Positions 1 to 22,742 of a stretch of 64,000 bases of DNA are shown piece after piece. Made by a program: the position numbers and the translations under genes. Position 1 is the stretch's first letter. Each line of letters opens with the position of its first letter. The stretch is from Rhea pennata (taxonomy: Eukaryota; Chordata; Aves; Rheiformes; Rheidae). The notes under the pieces were generated by a model, which worked only from the letters and a program-made list of their open reading frames with translations, searched no databases and was not told the DNA's origin. The DNA is taken from contig NC_084671.1 in NCBI RefSeq assembly GCF_028389875.1, forward strand, positions 29,693,083 through 29,757,082. Direction: 5' to 3'.

Positions 1-423
1 AAATGGACTGCTTGACGTTCCTGACATCTGCATCGTTTCTGATGATTTCAGCTGTTCCTGACAGCTCCTCATGGAGCTACAGGCCAAAGGTCTCATTGTC
101 CTCTAGGGTTCCCAGAAGGAAATCCAGATCCAGATGCATAAATCACAAAGCAGCTCCCTTTTTAACAGGGCCAAGTTTTCCACGCAAAGCAAGTAGTGTG
201 GCAGCCACAAGCTAGAAGCTAAGTGAGGGAAAGCATTAACTCCATTGTTGTTGTTATTCCTGTGTTAATGTTTGCAAGATCTTGGTCTTGGAAGCAAACC
301 CCAGTAGTAAAAATATAACTACTATACTACTGCTCTTGTGAAGAACCTGCAAAAGCATTGGGCAGCTGTCACATGGATATTAGAGTTAAGCTACAGCAGA
401 AGGAAACAGCAGAAAGCAAGGAT

Positions 424-501
424 GTCTAAAAGCAGGAGGGTTTTTTTTTTTTAAAAAAAAAAAAAAGAAACAATGGAAAGCAACGTCGTCTAAAAGCAGG
501 A

Positions 502-540
<39 letters not shown>
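424..540. repeat. 64-bp tandem duplication with T12-A14 and A34 tracts
   Basis: The 15-mer GTCTAAAAGCAGGAG occurs at 424-438 and again at 488-502 (period 64). The first copy is followed by T12 then A14 (441-466), the second by TTT then A34 (507-540). This looks like slippage plus duplication in intron DNA. Confidence 0.85.
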
Positions 541-541
<1 letters not shown>

Positions 542-3500
542 GAGTGCAAACTTATGCAACTCCAGTATTTCCAGATCTGTCTGCTTTAAAAACTGAGGCT
601 GTGCATAGCAAGAGGTGAATGGCTGAGGCATTCAGGCAGAAAGGACCTTCCCTCTGAGCTCTTTGGCTCAAGGCATGGCTTCATTGCTAGAGAGCTGCAC
701 CAAGGTCCAGCGTGCCTTTGACAGTGAACTGAGAAGGTGAAGGATCAAGGCGTGAAGGCCCAAATTGTGGTTGCTTTCTTCTTCTGTAAGAGCAAAAACC
801 CCAAAAGAAAGCTTTTGCAGACAAAAGTATGTTTGGTATGAGTAAATACTAGCAGGGAATAGGAGAATAAAGGTGATTGAGGCAGCAGGCAAGGGAATTA
901 GCTCAGAAAACCTCCAGTTTAACCAAGGCTGCAGCATGCTGGGACCAGTCACTCTTGTTATAATGGTGCAGCTGCTGCTGGGAGGAAATAAATCTCACTC
1001 ATGAAAGAAGACAGCAGTTTGTGTGCAAAGCCTGACTTCTCCTCACCTGCAGTTCAATGTTGAGCCTATGTTTCCCTAAATGAGTGCAAGTGTCCTGGAA
1101 GTGGAAAACCTGGAGCCAAAGAAGTGCAGCTCAGATGCTTGTCTGATGCATCCTTGGGCCATTATAGTACTTGTTAGGAGTAAATGAATCCAGTTACACA
1201 TTGTGTTGCCTTCTGCCCAATATATATCTCTGCACTGGTACACAGGCTCCTCTTCATTGCTGGCTTCCTAGTCCAAGCAAGGACAGCTCCTCAGATAAGA
1301 TATTTGTACAGCCATATGTTTACTAGTGATACAAAAACAACAGGGATGGCAAGTCTTAATCAGTGGGAATAAAAATATATGTATGGCTAAACAGCAGCCC
1401 TGCAGCACCCCTCATCATTCCACTGAATCTGTGTTGGGGTATGGTGGGGGGTTGCAGGATTTAAATTCATTGCTTGATGTTTGCTGTTCGGTGAATAGAA
1501 AGCTGCTGCCATCCTAACAAGGCATCTTGACTGTCACTCTGGAGGGCTTTATGCCTCAAGCATGGCTGCCTGAATGCTGCATGGCAGACAAGGACTAGCA
1601 GATGGTGGCAGGGGATTAACATTAGTAATGTCACTTTCATCCATCTTTGTGGTTTCCCTTCACAAAGAAAACATGCATAAGCATCATCCTGGATCAGGCC
1701 CGAGTCTTCCTCAAGCAAAGGTGTCACAAACACAGCGGAAAACAGTTCTGAGGTGAGGGCAAGTGGAGGATCTGCGCCTGGCTATTCATCCAGTGCTGGG
1801 CAGGAGCTCAGCAGTGGGTTCCCCACTCTGCCAGGGCTGGCCATAATACTCACCTGTGCCAGCCCTGCCACCAGGCTCCACCGGCCACCCTTGGGTGCAG
1901 GTCTCTTCCCCATGGCCACATACTTAGAACAGAGTAGGCTCTCATGGTCTCACCTTGCTATAGGTGTAAATTAAATTTGAAGAGTTTTTATAGCACTGAC
2001 ATTATCCTTGAAGTGAATTTACTGATGGACTGGGCCTTGCAATGCCATCTAGAGGCTCTCTTCACTTTAATTTAGGCTCTTGCTCCTGTCTTTGCATGGG
2101 CTTTGATCTTGTATCTGCAGGAGCAGTGGAGGTAGCTATAGCATTTCTGAGGATGCTCTTTGCAATGTAACTCTGCCAGCCAGTTTGCAGGTTGATATAA
2201 ATCACAGAAATAGTTATAAAATTTTGGCTCTAACTGCCAAGTCCCCACATACCTCCACACCCTCCTCATTTTCAAATGGAATGTATTTCTTTAATGTAAC
2301 AAAAAAAGGAATCTCCCTTTTCACCTGTGACAAAAATTAGCAATTGGAGTTTAAATACGGAAGATCAAAGATCATTAGAGATTCTTCCAAAGTTGCTTCA
2401 GATTTTTAGGTTTATGTGTTCTTCAATCCCATTCCGTTTCCTAATCCTAGCTCTAAAATATATTGAGGAAGAGAAAATAATATACCTGCCAAATTCCTAT
2501 GGACCCAGGTGAAACTCATTCTACTGTGCAGTGAGTGTAGAGGAGTGAAACCCTGCATGGGGATGTCTTTGCCAACTTGCACAATTGCTGCAGGTCTACT
2601 GCTGGGAAACTACTAAAGCTGTTCCTGATGCGTACAGGTGAAATAACCACACAAAACCCCCCTTTTCATAAAGGTCTGTAGTTTCAGCACTCTTTCTCTG
2701 CACTTGAAGTTGCTGAAATAACTCCACCTCATCTTCTGCATCCCCTGCCTCCTTTTAGACTTCTCCATTCCTGCAATGTGTCAGTCTGAAAAGTCAAAGG
2801 AAGGAAAGCAGGAGCTCAAACTAGGTGGAAAATTTCCAGTGGTTTTCTTTAATTCCCTTCTCCTCTGTTAGAAGAATTTCATATAGTATGACATAAAATA
2901 GGCTATCAATATGGTTTTTGCTTTTAAAATAGCTGGTCCTGCAATCAGCAGGCAGGTTGTGGACACTCTGCAGTTTGAAGTCATGTCAGATGACAGGCTG
3001 TTATCACTCTGTAAAGTGTTTGTGTATTTGTAGCTCATGGGAAAAGATGTCAAAGAATGCCCTTTGCATGGTAAGTGCCAACACATGATCTGCAACGATC
3101 TTCACTGTCGATTCACTGCACATTATCGTCTGCTTTCTCCCTAAGCAGGGGCCAAAAAAAGAGCTCACAAAAGGCCCAGAGTTATGGAAGAGGAGTGAGA
3201 GGTCAAGGATGACCCAGATGAAATAGCAGTGCAGATGTCTCTCAAGTTCTGGATGCTCAGAGCTCAGGAGACAAGCTGCTGGGAACCTGGGCAATCCTGT
3301 ACCAAAAAAAGTCAGACTATTCTAAAGGAAATAATTGTCAGGGTGGACGGGATTTATCTCCTGTCCCTACTAATTTTGCCCTCTCTAATGCTTTGGAATG
3401 GCATCTTTAGGGTGTCTGGGAGGTTGGTGTGCTCTGCCTAAGCGTGTAGCACTACACCTGGCCTGAGAGAGATTTCCTGGCTGTGACTTTCTGTTTGAGC

Positions 3501-4088
3501 TGTAGCACAGAAAGATACCTGAGTGTTGCAACCTGCACATCTGCTTTTGAGGTGGCAGAGCACAGAAGAGTGTGCTCAAATATTCTGCTCTGCTTTCATC
3601 CTTGACTTGTATAATTGGCTTCATACCATGGAGAAAGGACCAGTGTGATGCACAGGGAATAGCTGAGCCCAGGGAATTCTTGGTGGAGAACAGCAGTCTG
3701 CAAAGTGAATTGCCTGATCAGTCAGATGAAAAAGGAAGAAGAGGCAACCATGCAAAGCTACTCAGCTTGTTGGGTAATGGTGGGCCAGCACAGCACAACA
3801 GGTTGCTCAGGTATGCTTGTATTGACCCCAAAAAAAAGATGCAGCAGGAAAAAAAATCTACTAGCTGTAAACCAAAAGTTTGCACTTCTGGGAAGTGAGT
3901 GTAAGAAGGAGTGGGCCTGACAGAGAGATGAATCTCTGCCCTGTTCACCTGTTCTTCAGGAAAACTTTGCAGCGAGGATCTTCCTCAGCATTGATGTGCT
4001 GGTACACGTGTAATGTTGCCAAGCAGAGCCAGGAGAATCGCGGCCCTGCTTTAGCCATGTTGCTCATTGATACATCCACGTGTGTGCT

Positions 4089-4151
4089 GATTTTTTTTTT
4101 CTTCATTCTGTGTTTTTCTTTGAGTTTTCTCTCATCTTCCTTCTCTCTTCT

Positions 4152-4190
<39 letters not shown>
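4089..4190. repeat. Pyrimidine tract ending in T38
   Basis: A C/T-rich stretch with short T runs leads into 38 consecutive T at 4153-4190, then CCCA. It could be an old reverse-oriented poly(A) tail, but no retroposed body is recognisable beside it. Confidence 0.8.
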
Positions 4191-6745
4191 CCCATCCTGT
4201 GACTGTTTATTGGGAGATCGCCTCCCTGGGCTCTGAAATGCCTGATACAAGGCATGTTTGAGGTGGATGGTTGATGGATTTCCTGGGGTTTACCTGGTCT
4301 GCGAAAGAAGATGAATAAACTTTCCTTCTAGGTAGTTTAGCCTGTAGTTCCTTGAAGTTTCTTACTTTTTTTCTGTGACTGTTCTGGTACGGTTCTGTTG
4401 GGGAGGGGGTGTTCCTCAAGTGGGCAGATGCTTGTGTCAAGCGAAGGTGGGATGTCTGTGACATGTGCAGTTGGGTATAATTGCAGCAGGTGTGCAAAAG
4501 AGCTGGAAGCTCCTGGAGAAGCCTGAGGGGAGGAAAATACTAAGGCTCACCATGATTTGCACCTAGAATCCTGGAGGTTTTCACCTTTTTTTGACTAGCA
4601 AAATACTGCAAGGGCAGAAAAGGGAGAGAGCAAAATCAGAAACTGTCTCCCCTACTACAAACATTGTCTTCTGTTTCTTGGTCAGAATACCCAGTGGATA
4701 GCATTTGGGGGTTTTCTGTTTAAAAGCTCAAAACATTCAGCATCTACTTTCTTTGAAATTATTCATGTTGCCAGTACACCAAGTTTCACTGGCATCTCAA
4801 GGGATAGTTTCTGAGCAATCCTTGCACCACTGCAGGAAGTCCAGATGACACAGAGTGAGTCCACAGCAGTGTACTGGTAATTAGGAAAGACTTGGCATAT
4901 GTGGGTCGAGATTCAGCACAAATGTGGAATGAGCAGGGAGCCCTTCTTGTGAGGAGGGACTTGGGGCAGTTTGGCCCTATGTACTATGTAGGCCCTACTC
5001 CCTCCAACATTACTGTTTACATGCATGGGTGTTAAACCATGAAACACTTCTGATCCCTGCAGAAGGTGCAACCCAGGGAAAACTAGCATATTTAATTAAG
5101 GTGTCTAGTGAACAGCATCACACAGTTCCTTAATTAACTGCTATATCCTCAAGAGGTGGGCTTCCTGAACATGTGTGAACAGGTTTGAAAGGGCTATTGG
5201 ATTTTGTTGAGGGAAATATATCTGTCAATCATGGATGTGGAATAAGCATGGACTTTGGTACATGTCTTGTTGCTTTGAAGTCTAGCCATGTGAAGGGTCA
5301 GCAAACATACAAGTGCTTTTTACCTGAGTATTTTTAGTCCCCTCTGGGTAGCAACAAAAATCTCACCACCTTCTTCCTTTTCAGCCCTTAACTAGTAGCA
5401 TCCATGGCTTTCTTTGGGCTAGATATGCACACATCTGTGTGGAAATGTTCTTGGGTGCTGGAGGGAGAGGGAGGGAAGCAGATCATAGCACAGGGCATGC
5501 CAGAAACAGTCAGCAAAGGTTGGATCACTATATTGGGAGGAGAGAAGAGACAGGGATGTATGGCACAGTTCCTGACCCCATGTCAGTGCTGGGAGAAATT
5601 AGGGTGCTGGGGGCTTGGTTGGAAAGTCCTTGCTGGCTTGGTGCCACTAAATGAGGTCATTAGTGAGGAATGGTGGACTGCACTGCTAGAGTGAACCAGC
5701 CTCTCATCTGGATATTTACATGGGCATTACCCCTGGGAGTCTTAGAGCTGCTGCCTTAGCTCAGGTTTCAGAAGTCAGTGACAATGTCTAGAGATGGGTT
5801 TTCTCCAAAACAGATCCCCCGTTGGGTGGTCTGCATTCTTCAGCGGGATTGCAGATGGATGTAAGACATGATCTGTAACTTTTGTTGAGAAGACATGACT
5901 TGATTTTCAGAGGTACCTGGCCTCATGGAGAGGCAGGTATGTGATGGGAATCACTAGAAGTGCTTGATTGACAAACGGAAAGTGTGCCAAAGAGCTACAT
6001 ACAGAAGGCAGTATTGCCTCAGTGGTCCAAAACCATTCCCACGCTATGAAGTTGGAGAGGCTGTTCCCATGTTTAGCAGCACAACAGCTCACCCAGCACA
6101 GCCAGAGAAAACCTGACAACTCCTGTGCCTGTACAGGCCTGGAGAAAGCATGGAAGGGGAAGGCAATCATCTCTTGCACAATGTCTTTGGTGGCTAGACC
6201 ATGTACCAAGACTTTAGCAGAGTAGAGGCAAGGCACAGCCCTTGGATTTTATCCTTCTGGAGGAATGCCTCTTAAATACCAGGAAAAGACTGCTCTCTTT
6301 TGAGCCAGCAGGTTTCTCTTAGCAGTTACTTTTTCCAAAAACAGAAAAAGTTCAGTTATAGTTTGGCACTGAGTCTCTGGTGCTCTGCAGTGGAAGCTAG
6401 CTCGCTACTCCTTTGTAGGCAGCCAGTATACCTGTTCTCTCACCATCCTCCATCCTTTTCATTCATAAGCAGCAGCTGAAGGGCAGCAAGCAGGGCTACA
6501 TTCAGCCTGCAGCCTGAATGGGCTGGAGGAAAGAGGTCTTCACACATGAGACCAGTCCCTCTTGCCAGGAGTATTAACACCTACTGCACTAGGTAGTGAT
6601 AAAGGCAACTTGCACATCCCTTAGCCCTCCTCCCTGGTGAACTATGCTAGATGGTGGCCATCGGTAAGCCAGCTAACTTGCAGATGCATTTCCCCAGCTC
6701 CCAACCTATCTATCTACTTTATTCCTTCTCATTCTTCTCTTGCAG

Positions 6746-17063
<10,318 letters not shown>

Positions 17064-17360
17064 CCCAGAGCAGTCAGCTGCCTGCGCTATCCCATGCTCA
17101 ACACCTTGCTGCCCAGAGAAGCCACTGGAGTTGGCAGCTGGGAACTGCATCGTTTGCGCTTTCTGGGGCAGAAAGATTGGGAGGCATGGGGAAAACATTC
17201 TCTTCACAGTCATGGCACTTAGCTGTGATTACTGAAAATCCATTTTTCTTTGCTATGTTTTTGTTGTAAAATGTCAAGGGGAAGGGGCAGATTGTTTAGA
17301 AACTACAAATAAAATAGGTTATACAACTGCCAAAATAAAATGTTGAGAAAGAAAACAAGT
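17064..17360 (+). other. RAB6B: RAB6B 3' UTR with two possible polyadenylation signals
   Basis: AATAAA occurs at 17308-17313 and again at 17334-17339, 245-276 bases after the stop, with a GT-containing stretch following. Mammalian RAB6B has a much longer 3' UTR, so these may be minor sites or the true ones; transcript data would decide. Confidence 0.45.
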
Positions 17361-18727
17361 CTGTCATTTGGGCCACAGAGGTGTTTGCCAGCTGAACTGT
17401 TATAACATGTTGATGGAAAGGAGGGGAAGGTTCTTGCACCTTTTTACTATTTTGTACTTCTCTTTGGAAGGAAGCTTTAGATTTTGGTCATCTGTAAACT
17501 GCACAAAACACCATCTACTGCTAGCAAATAGTAGATAATAGCAAATAAAAAAGCAGTGCAACAAGGCACACTGCAAATAAGCCAGCCTTGGGTATGTGCA
17601 TGTGTCAGTCAGTCTCCATAGTGGCCCTAAGTTACATAGCAGGGGTTTTCCCTGGGGAGGCATAGCACATCTTCTTTCCATATGGTCCTAGTTGAGCCCA
17701 GTGGTAGAATGTGCAGAGAGCTCACATTTATATTTATCTCACTGGTATTGTTAGAACATACTCACAGATAACTGAAACCACCTTAGCTGCTGTCACAGTA
17801 GACATCTGTCAAGTCCGTGTGCAAGTGCTAACCAGGATCCTCCGTAGGAGCAAGATAGCTTGGTTTTGCCCTGGGAAGCTAATTGCAAGTAGCAAAGGGA
17901 AGCTTCTTGCTCCAAAGAGTGCAGATAGGGCTAGCCAATGTATCTATGCACTGAAAAGGTCAAGTAGTTGCACTGCCTGTTTCCAGAGCAGGAATGGAAA
18001 AGCTCACTCCAGTTTTGAGTAGCCATCTCTGAGTGGAGCTCGCATCTGGCAAGTCACAATGAAATGAACATGAGTGTTACATGCACTAGTCCCGCCATAT
18101 GAGCCCTAAGGAATAAGCATACTAGCACAGAGGAAAAGTTGGAAAAAAAAATACTTTCTAGAGTCTCCCAGCTTTCCCCTAGGTTTATTTTTGCTAAAAA
18201 GAAAGGTAAGCAAATTACCCCACTTTGCATGAGGGTAATCATCACCCATTTTCCTGTTAAGATCAGACCATAACCACCAAACGTACAAAATGTATGTGGT
18301 TTAACTGGAACCCACTGCAGGGGAGCCAGCTTCCAAGTGGTGTATTATTTTTGCTTTTCTTTTCCTTAAGAAACTCGAGAGGAAAGCAAATTTCCAAACT
18401 AAACACATTCTATCACAACATACCTCCACCATAATCTCTGCATGTCTCTAGAAATGTTTTTCCTCTCCTGTGCTTTGCTCCTGTTTCCCCCAATTCTGCT
18501 TGCACAAATGCTGCAGGAATTAGTTACAAATTTTTTGCCAGCATGAAAATGCATTTTTTTTCAGAGCATCTGAAAAAGCAAGATGCTGCACAGAAAAAGC
18601 ATCCTGCAGGTGCTGCAGCACACTTGTCAACAAGAGGGAAATTATAGGATGTAAGTCAGTCAAAATTACCAGCCAACATGTTATTCAGTACCTGATTTAA
18701 CATGGTAGGTGGGCTGGAAGGTTGCTT

Positions 18728-18790
18728 GAAGGTTGGAGTAGATGATCTCCAGAGGTCCCTTTCAACCTTACCAATTCTATGATTCTATGA
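18728..18790 (+). mobile_element. CR1 LINE, 3' terminal fragment
   Basis: The sequence runs GGTTGGAGTAGATGATCTCC, then AGAGGTCCCTTTCAACCTTA, and ends ATTCTATGATTCTATGA. This is the typical CR1 3' end with its octamer repeat. Only about 60-90 bp of a 5'-truncated insertion remain. Confidence 0.88.
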
Positions 18791-19497
18791 TCATTAGGGC
18801 ACAACTTGAAAACATGAAGGCATGAGGAAAAATGCCCTTGGGATGGAGTGATGCGCACACAGCACACAAAAGGTCAGCCATGTGAGCAGTCCCATTACTG
18901 GGATTCAGCTATCTCCCACAGCAGCACTGGCCCAGGATTTACATGACTCCACCTCATGAACTGGGATCATGAAAATTCCTAATTTAGGTTCTTGAGACTC
19001 AAGTAAGTTGAAGCCATTTCACAGATGCATTCGCCTGTTTTTCAGCACTCTCTCCTCCACTTTTTTGTGGTTTCTTCTGTCCTAGATCTCACTGTGCTGC
19101 TCACTCTCCAGAAGCATCCTTCCTCTGCAGTACTGGTACTGGCTAGTATCTGCAGTTTTATGGGATGGATCTTCTTTAAGAAAGTGTAATGGAATTCACA
19201 GCTCCAGAGCCTAGTCTGAAAGATACCAGGACAGCCCATATACTGTGAAGCAGGTGGTACATGTATCTGCTTAGCATCAAAATACAAGACTGTTACTCAG
19301 AGTAGTTCCACAGACTCCATTTCTGTGCTCCAGAGAAGCCCTCTCCCCAAAAGCCAGGGATCTCTTTCTTGAACTATTACTGGTAAGTTAACAATTAAAA
19401 AAAAAAAAAAAAAATCTCTTGCAGAAGAAACCCTTTTCTCCTGTGGGAATGCATTACCACTTCGTGCATTTGCAAAGCATCTTCTCCCTATGGAGCA

Positions 19498-19527
19498 GGG
19501 GCAGGTGTTTGGAAAAACACCTGCCCC
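19498..19527. repeat. Perfect 13-bp inverted repeat (hairpin)
   Basis: GGGGCAGGTGTTT at 19498-19510 is exactly complementary to AAACACCTGCCCC at 19515-19527 across a GGAA loop. Each arm contains an E-box (CAGGTG/CACCTG). Confidence 0.85.
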
Positions 19528-20342
19528 AGCACAAAATCATAGCAACGGCCGTGCTCCAGACTGGGAGCAAGTGCTACACATAACAGCAAAAAAGGAGCAC
19601 ACAGAGCTTGTGAAAACAGAGAAAACTTCAGTTTCTGGTTCGCCCTTTGTTCCCTCACCCACTGGCGAGGGACAGCCCTAAACATTTAAAACAGGTAAAT
19701 CACAGAGCGACTGAAGGAACACACACAGCTCTACAGCTGCCTAAGACATGCTCCACTCCTCCAACCTGGCACTAGCACAATTAACAAAGGACACAGCCCC
19801 AGGCAAGCCACATGGCCATGCAGCAGCTGAGCACCTGGTCCACAGTCCTTATACAGAGTGGTGGCATACGCAGCCTCACAGCCACCCTCATGCAGGGAAA
19901 GCAGAGGTTTCTCCATCCAGCTGTAAAGCTGCAGGGGGCAGGAGCCACCTCTGCTACTGAGCAGGAGAAATGCTTTGCAACTTAAACCACAACAGCTGTG
20001 CACACTTCACTGCAGATGGCTTGATTATTTGCATTAAAACCCAGGAATAACCCAGGATTTTCTTTGCTGCTTAGATTATCAACCCTCTAAGGCCCTAACG
20101 AAGGAGGAACTCAAAACACTAAAAAGCTCTGCGCATGGAGGTACAGGAGACAGCTGACTAACACAGATCTGGCCACCAAACAGGAAGGTTTTTCTCCAAC
20201 ACCATGTCCGACAGAAGCAAAGTATCAGCCCGTGTGGCTTTGACACAGCTGAGAAGAATCAAGGCAGAGGCCAAACCAGACAGACTAAACAAGGACTGGA
20301 GAATCAACTGATAAGAGTACACAAACATTTTAGCCAAACATT

Positions 20343-22525
20343 TTTATTTAAGGAATAACTTTAATTAAAGAATAACTTAAACAGGGCCTTGTTAAATCTT
20401 ACTCTACCAAAGGCCTCTACTTTTCAAGGAGGCAGGTCTTTGCAAACAGTAACAACCCAAAGAGATAGTAATACTCTTGCTTCAGCATTACGGATTCAAA
20501 TGAGGTCCAGGAACAGGCTCCAGTAATTGAATTCAAAGCCTGACAAACATGTTCCAACAACTCTCTGGCTGCTGGAAACAAGCATATAGCATTCTACATA
20601 AATATAATCCTCCACCCCACAACCTCCTATAAGGACAAGGTGCCTTCAGGCTTGATCAGAACATCTGCCTCAGCTTTGCTCCTTGTTATCAATCAGCCTC
20701 CAGCCTTCCTAATACAGGAGGACAGGGCCCCTTGCCCAGGGCTATTCTCAAGTGCTCCCAAAACATGATTCTCTCAGCTGCTGAGGAATGGGCCAGTTGC
20801 ACCTGAAGAGCCATAGGATTCACAAGATTGGAAATACAAAACCAGCTCTTTTATGAGCATGAGTTTGCAGAAGACAGGCTTTCCTCATCACAACTAACAT
20901 CTGGCAATGCTAAAGGAAGGTAGAGAATGCCCAGAAAGGGAGAAAGAGCACAATACATCAATTTTGAGTAATGAAGCATCAAATCAGAGACAGAAAAAAC
21001 AGCCATAAACTCCTTCCCGTCCCAAATTTTTTTTAAAAAAAAGATAAAACAAAAATGGAGAAAAAACTTGTATGTAAGAGGACTTTGCAATTCCCAGCAC
21101 CACACCCTGCAGAACAATCATCCATACACAGGTGATGTACAGAGATGAACTCCATCAGAGCACAAAGGTCCTGGGCGGGGTGACTCCAAAGATGTTTTCA
21201 GGCTGTTGTTCTGGAAGGGGAAGCTGAATACTCAACCAAGCTCTGCATCAAGGTCTTGATTCCACCTGAACAGCACCAATGCTGCTCAAAGATCTTCCTC
21301 TGCATAGACAACACCCCTAACAAAGCATAGGAGCAGGCAGAGAGAAAGACCTTTTGGAAGCTCAGAATGTCTAAAGGATACTGTATCAGACCCCTCTGTC
21401 ATTCCACCAAGTCTCAGAGCAGCCCACACATGCCGCTGTGACAGCTAGACAACTAACAAGCATTCTCTGAATGTTCCTGCAAGATTAACAGCTGATATCA
21501 CATCCACAGCAGCAGCTTTGCCTTTAAACACCCCAAACAAGAACACACTGGGAAAACTCACCTTTCTCCTCTGAAGTGAGGATCTTCCTCTGGAGGAGGA
21601 ACCTCCCTTGCAAGCAGCTCCTTGACTTTCCCCCTCACTTTGCCACTACTGCTGACTAATCACACACAAAAAAGGTCTCTACTACTATCACTGCCTGTCT
21701 CCTGCTCCAGTGACTGCACAGCAAGTGCCTGTCATGATAGATCTCACTCAAATTGAAGCTATGAATATGAATATGGATGCATCTTCCCCCATCATTCTAA
21801 GCTATCTACTATACCTCTACAACTTAGAAAAGTGTGCATACATGTCTATGGGGGCAGAGCTTAACATATGGAGGGAAAGACCGAAAGACAGGCAGCACAG
21901 CCAGTCTGCTTTTGGTATACAATAACCGCACAAATTTAGAACAAAGAGGGAGGAGACACAGAAAAATAGCTTTTATACTCTCAATGCTTGCCCAGCAGAA
22001 AGCTGCTCTATGCACTTTGCCAGGGCAGCACAGATGATATGTGCAGTATTCTCAACCAGCAAGAGACTGGAGAAAGAAGTATGGACCAGGTAGTGATCAG
22101 TAGCTCCAAGAGGTAATAGGGCTGCAATGCTAAACTGAGGCAGAACAGGACATGCAGAGTCCAGTCTCCAAAAGACTCCATGGACAGTGCATTCCTTCCT
22201 AATTTGCTTTGCAACTGTCAAACTAAAAGCCAAAAGACTTCAAGCGATCAAAGTCCAGAGGGCCAGATCTCAGAGAAAGAGAGGAGAGTAAAACAAGGTT
22301 GCAGTGTAATGGAGACACTGAGATGAAATCACATCAGCAATTATGTTATATTGCTCCCAGGCCCATGAGCAATGGAGGCAGATACTGCAGCACTGGTTTC
22401 TAGGTTACATTTCCTCTATGGGAAGGTGAGATTTGAGTATCTCAAACCCATCCTGTTCTTCTCAATCCCCCAGTGTCCCCACACCCCCCATCTCCCTATC
22501 TCTGTGTGGACCTGCCTTCCTCCAC
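20343..22525 (-). other. SRPRB: Probable SRPRB 3' UTR / downstream region
   Basis: On the minus strand the first AATAAA I find after the SRPRB stop lies at 20343-20348, which would give a 2.2-kb 3' UTR. No coding feature is seen between. A closer variant signal could have been missed. Confidence 0.35.
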
Positions 22526-22742
22526 TCAGGCGATCTTGGCCAGCCATTTCTCAAGGTCCTCGAAGTCAGCGTCTCCATCCTCTCCCTTGCTGCCCCGGGC
22601 GCTGCACTCCACGAACTCCACCTTCATGGGCAGCTGGGAGAAGTCAAAATCCTTGCCCTTTTTGCCTAGCTGAGTGGAGCCCCCAGCAGCTGAGCCATCC
22701 AAACTGGTGGGGGCTGCAGAGCGAGTCACTCGTAAGGTGTTG
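22526..22742 (-). CDS. SRPRB: SRPRB exon 7 with stop
   Basis: Residues 188-259 and TGA at 22528-22526. Contains KVEFVECSARG (G5-like) and ends DLEKWLAKIA. Acceptor TTCCACAG. Confidence 0.95.

Larger units (their letters stand above)
1..6745 (+). other. RAB6B: RAB6B intron 1 (3' part)
   Basis: I see no Rab exon upstream of 6746 and no CpG-rich stretch that could hold the first exon, so intron 1 exceeds 6.7 kb. The segment holds homopolymer tracts at 424-540 and 4089-4190, listed separately. The remaining reading frames lack family motifs. Confidence 0.7.
17361..20342. other. RAB6B-SRPRB intergenic region
   Basis: The space between two convergent genes. It holds a CR1 3' end (18728-18790), an A18 run (19396-19413) and a small perfect hairpin (19498-19527). 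No coding exon was recognised. Part could be an extended 3' UTR of either gene. Confidence 0.6.

Noticed and set aside
386..631. Open frame with a phenylalanine run
   Set aside because: Produced by the A14/A34 tracts.
3945..4250. Open frame with a lysine run (and its plus-strand phenylalanine partner)
   Set aside because: Produced by the T38 tract; no protein signal.
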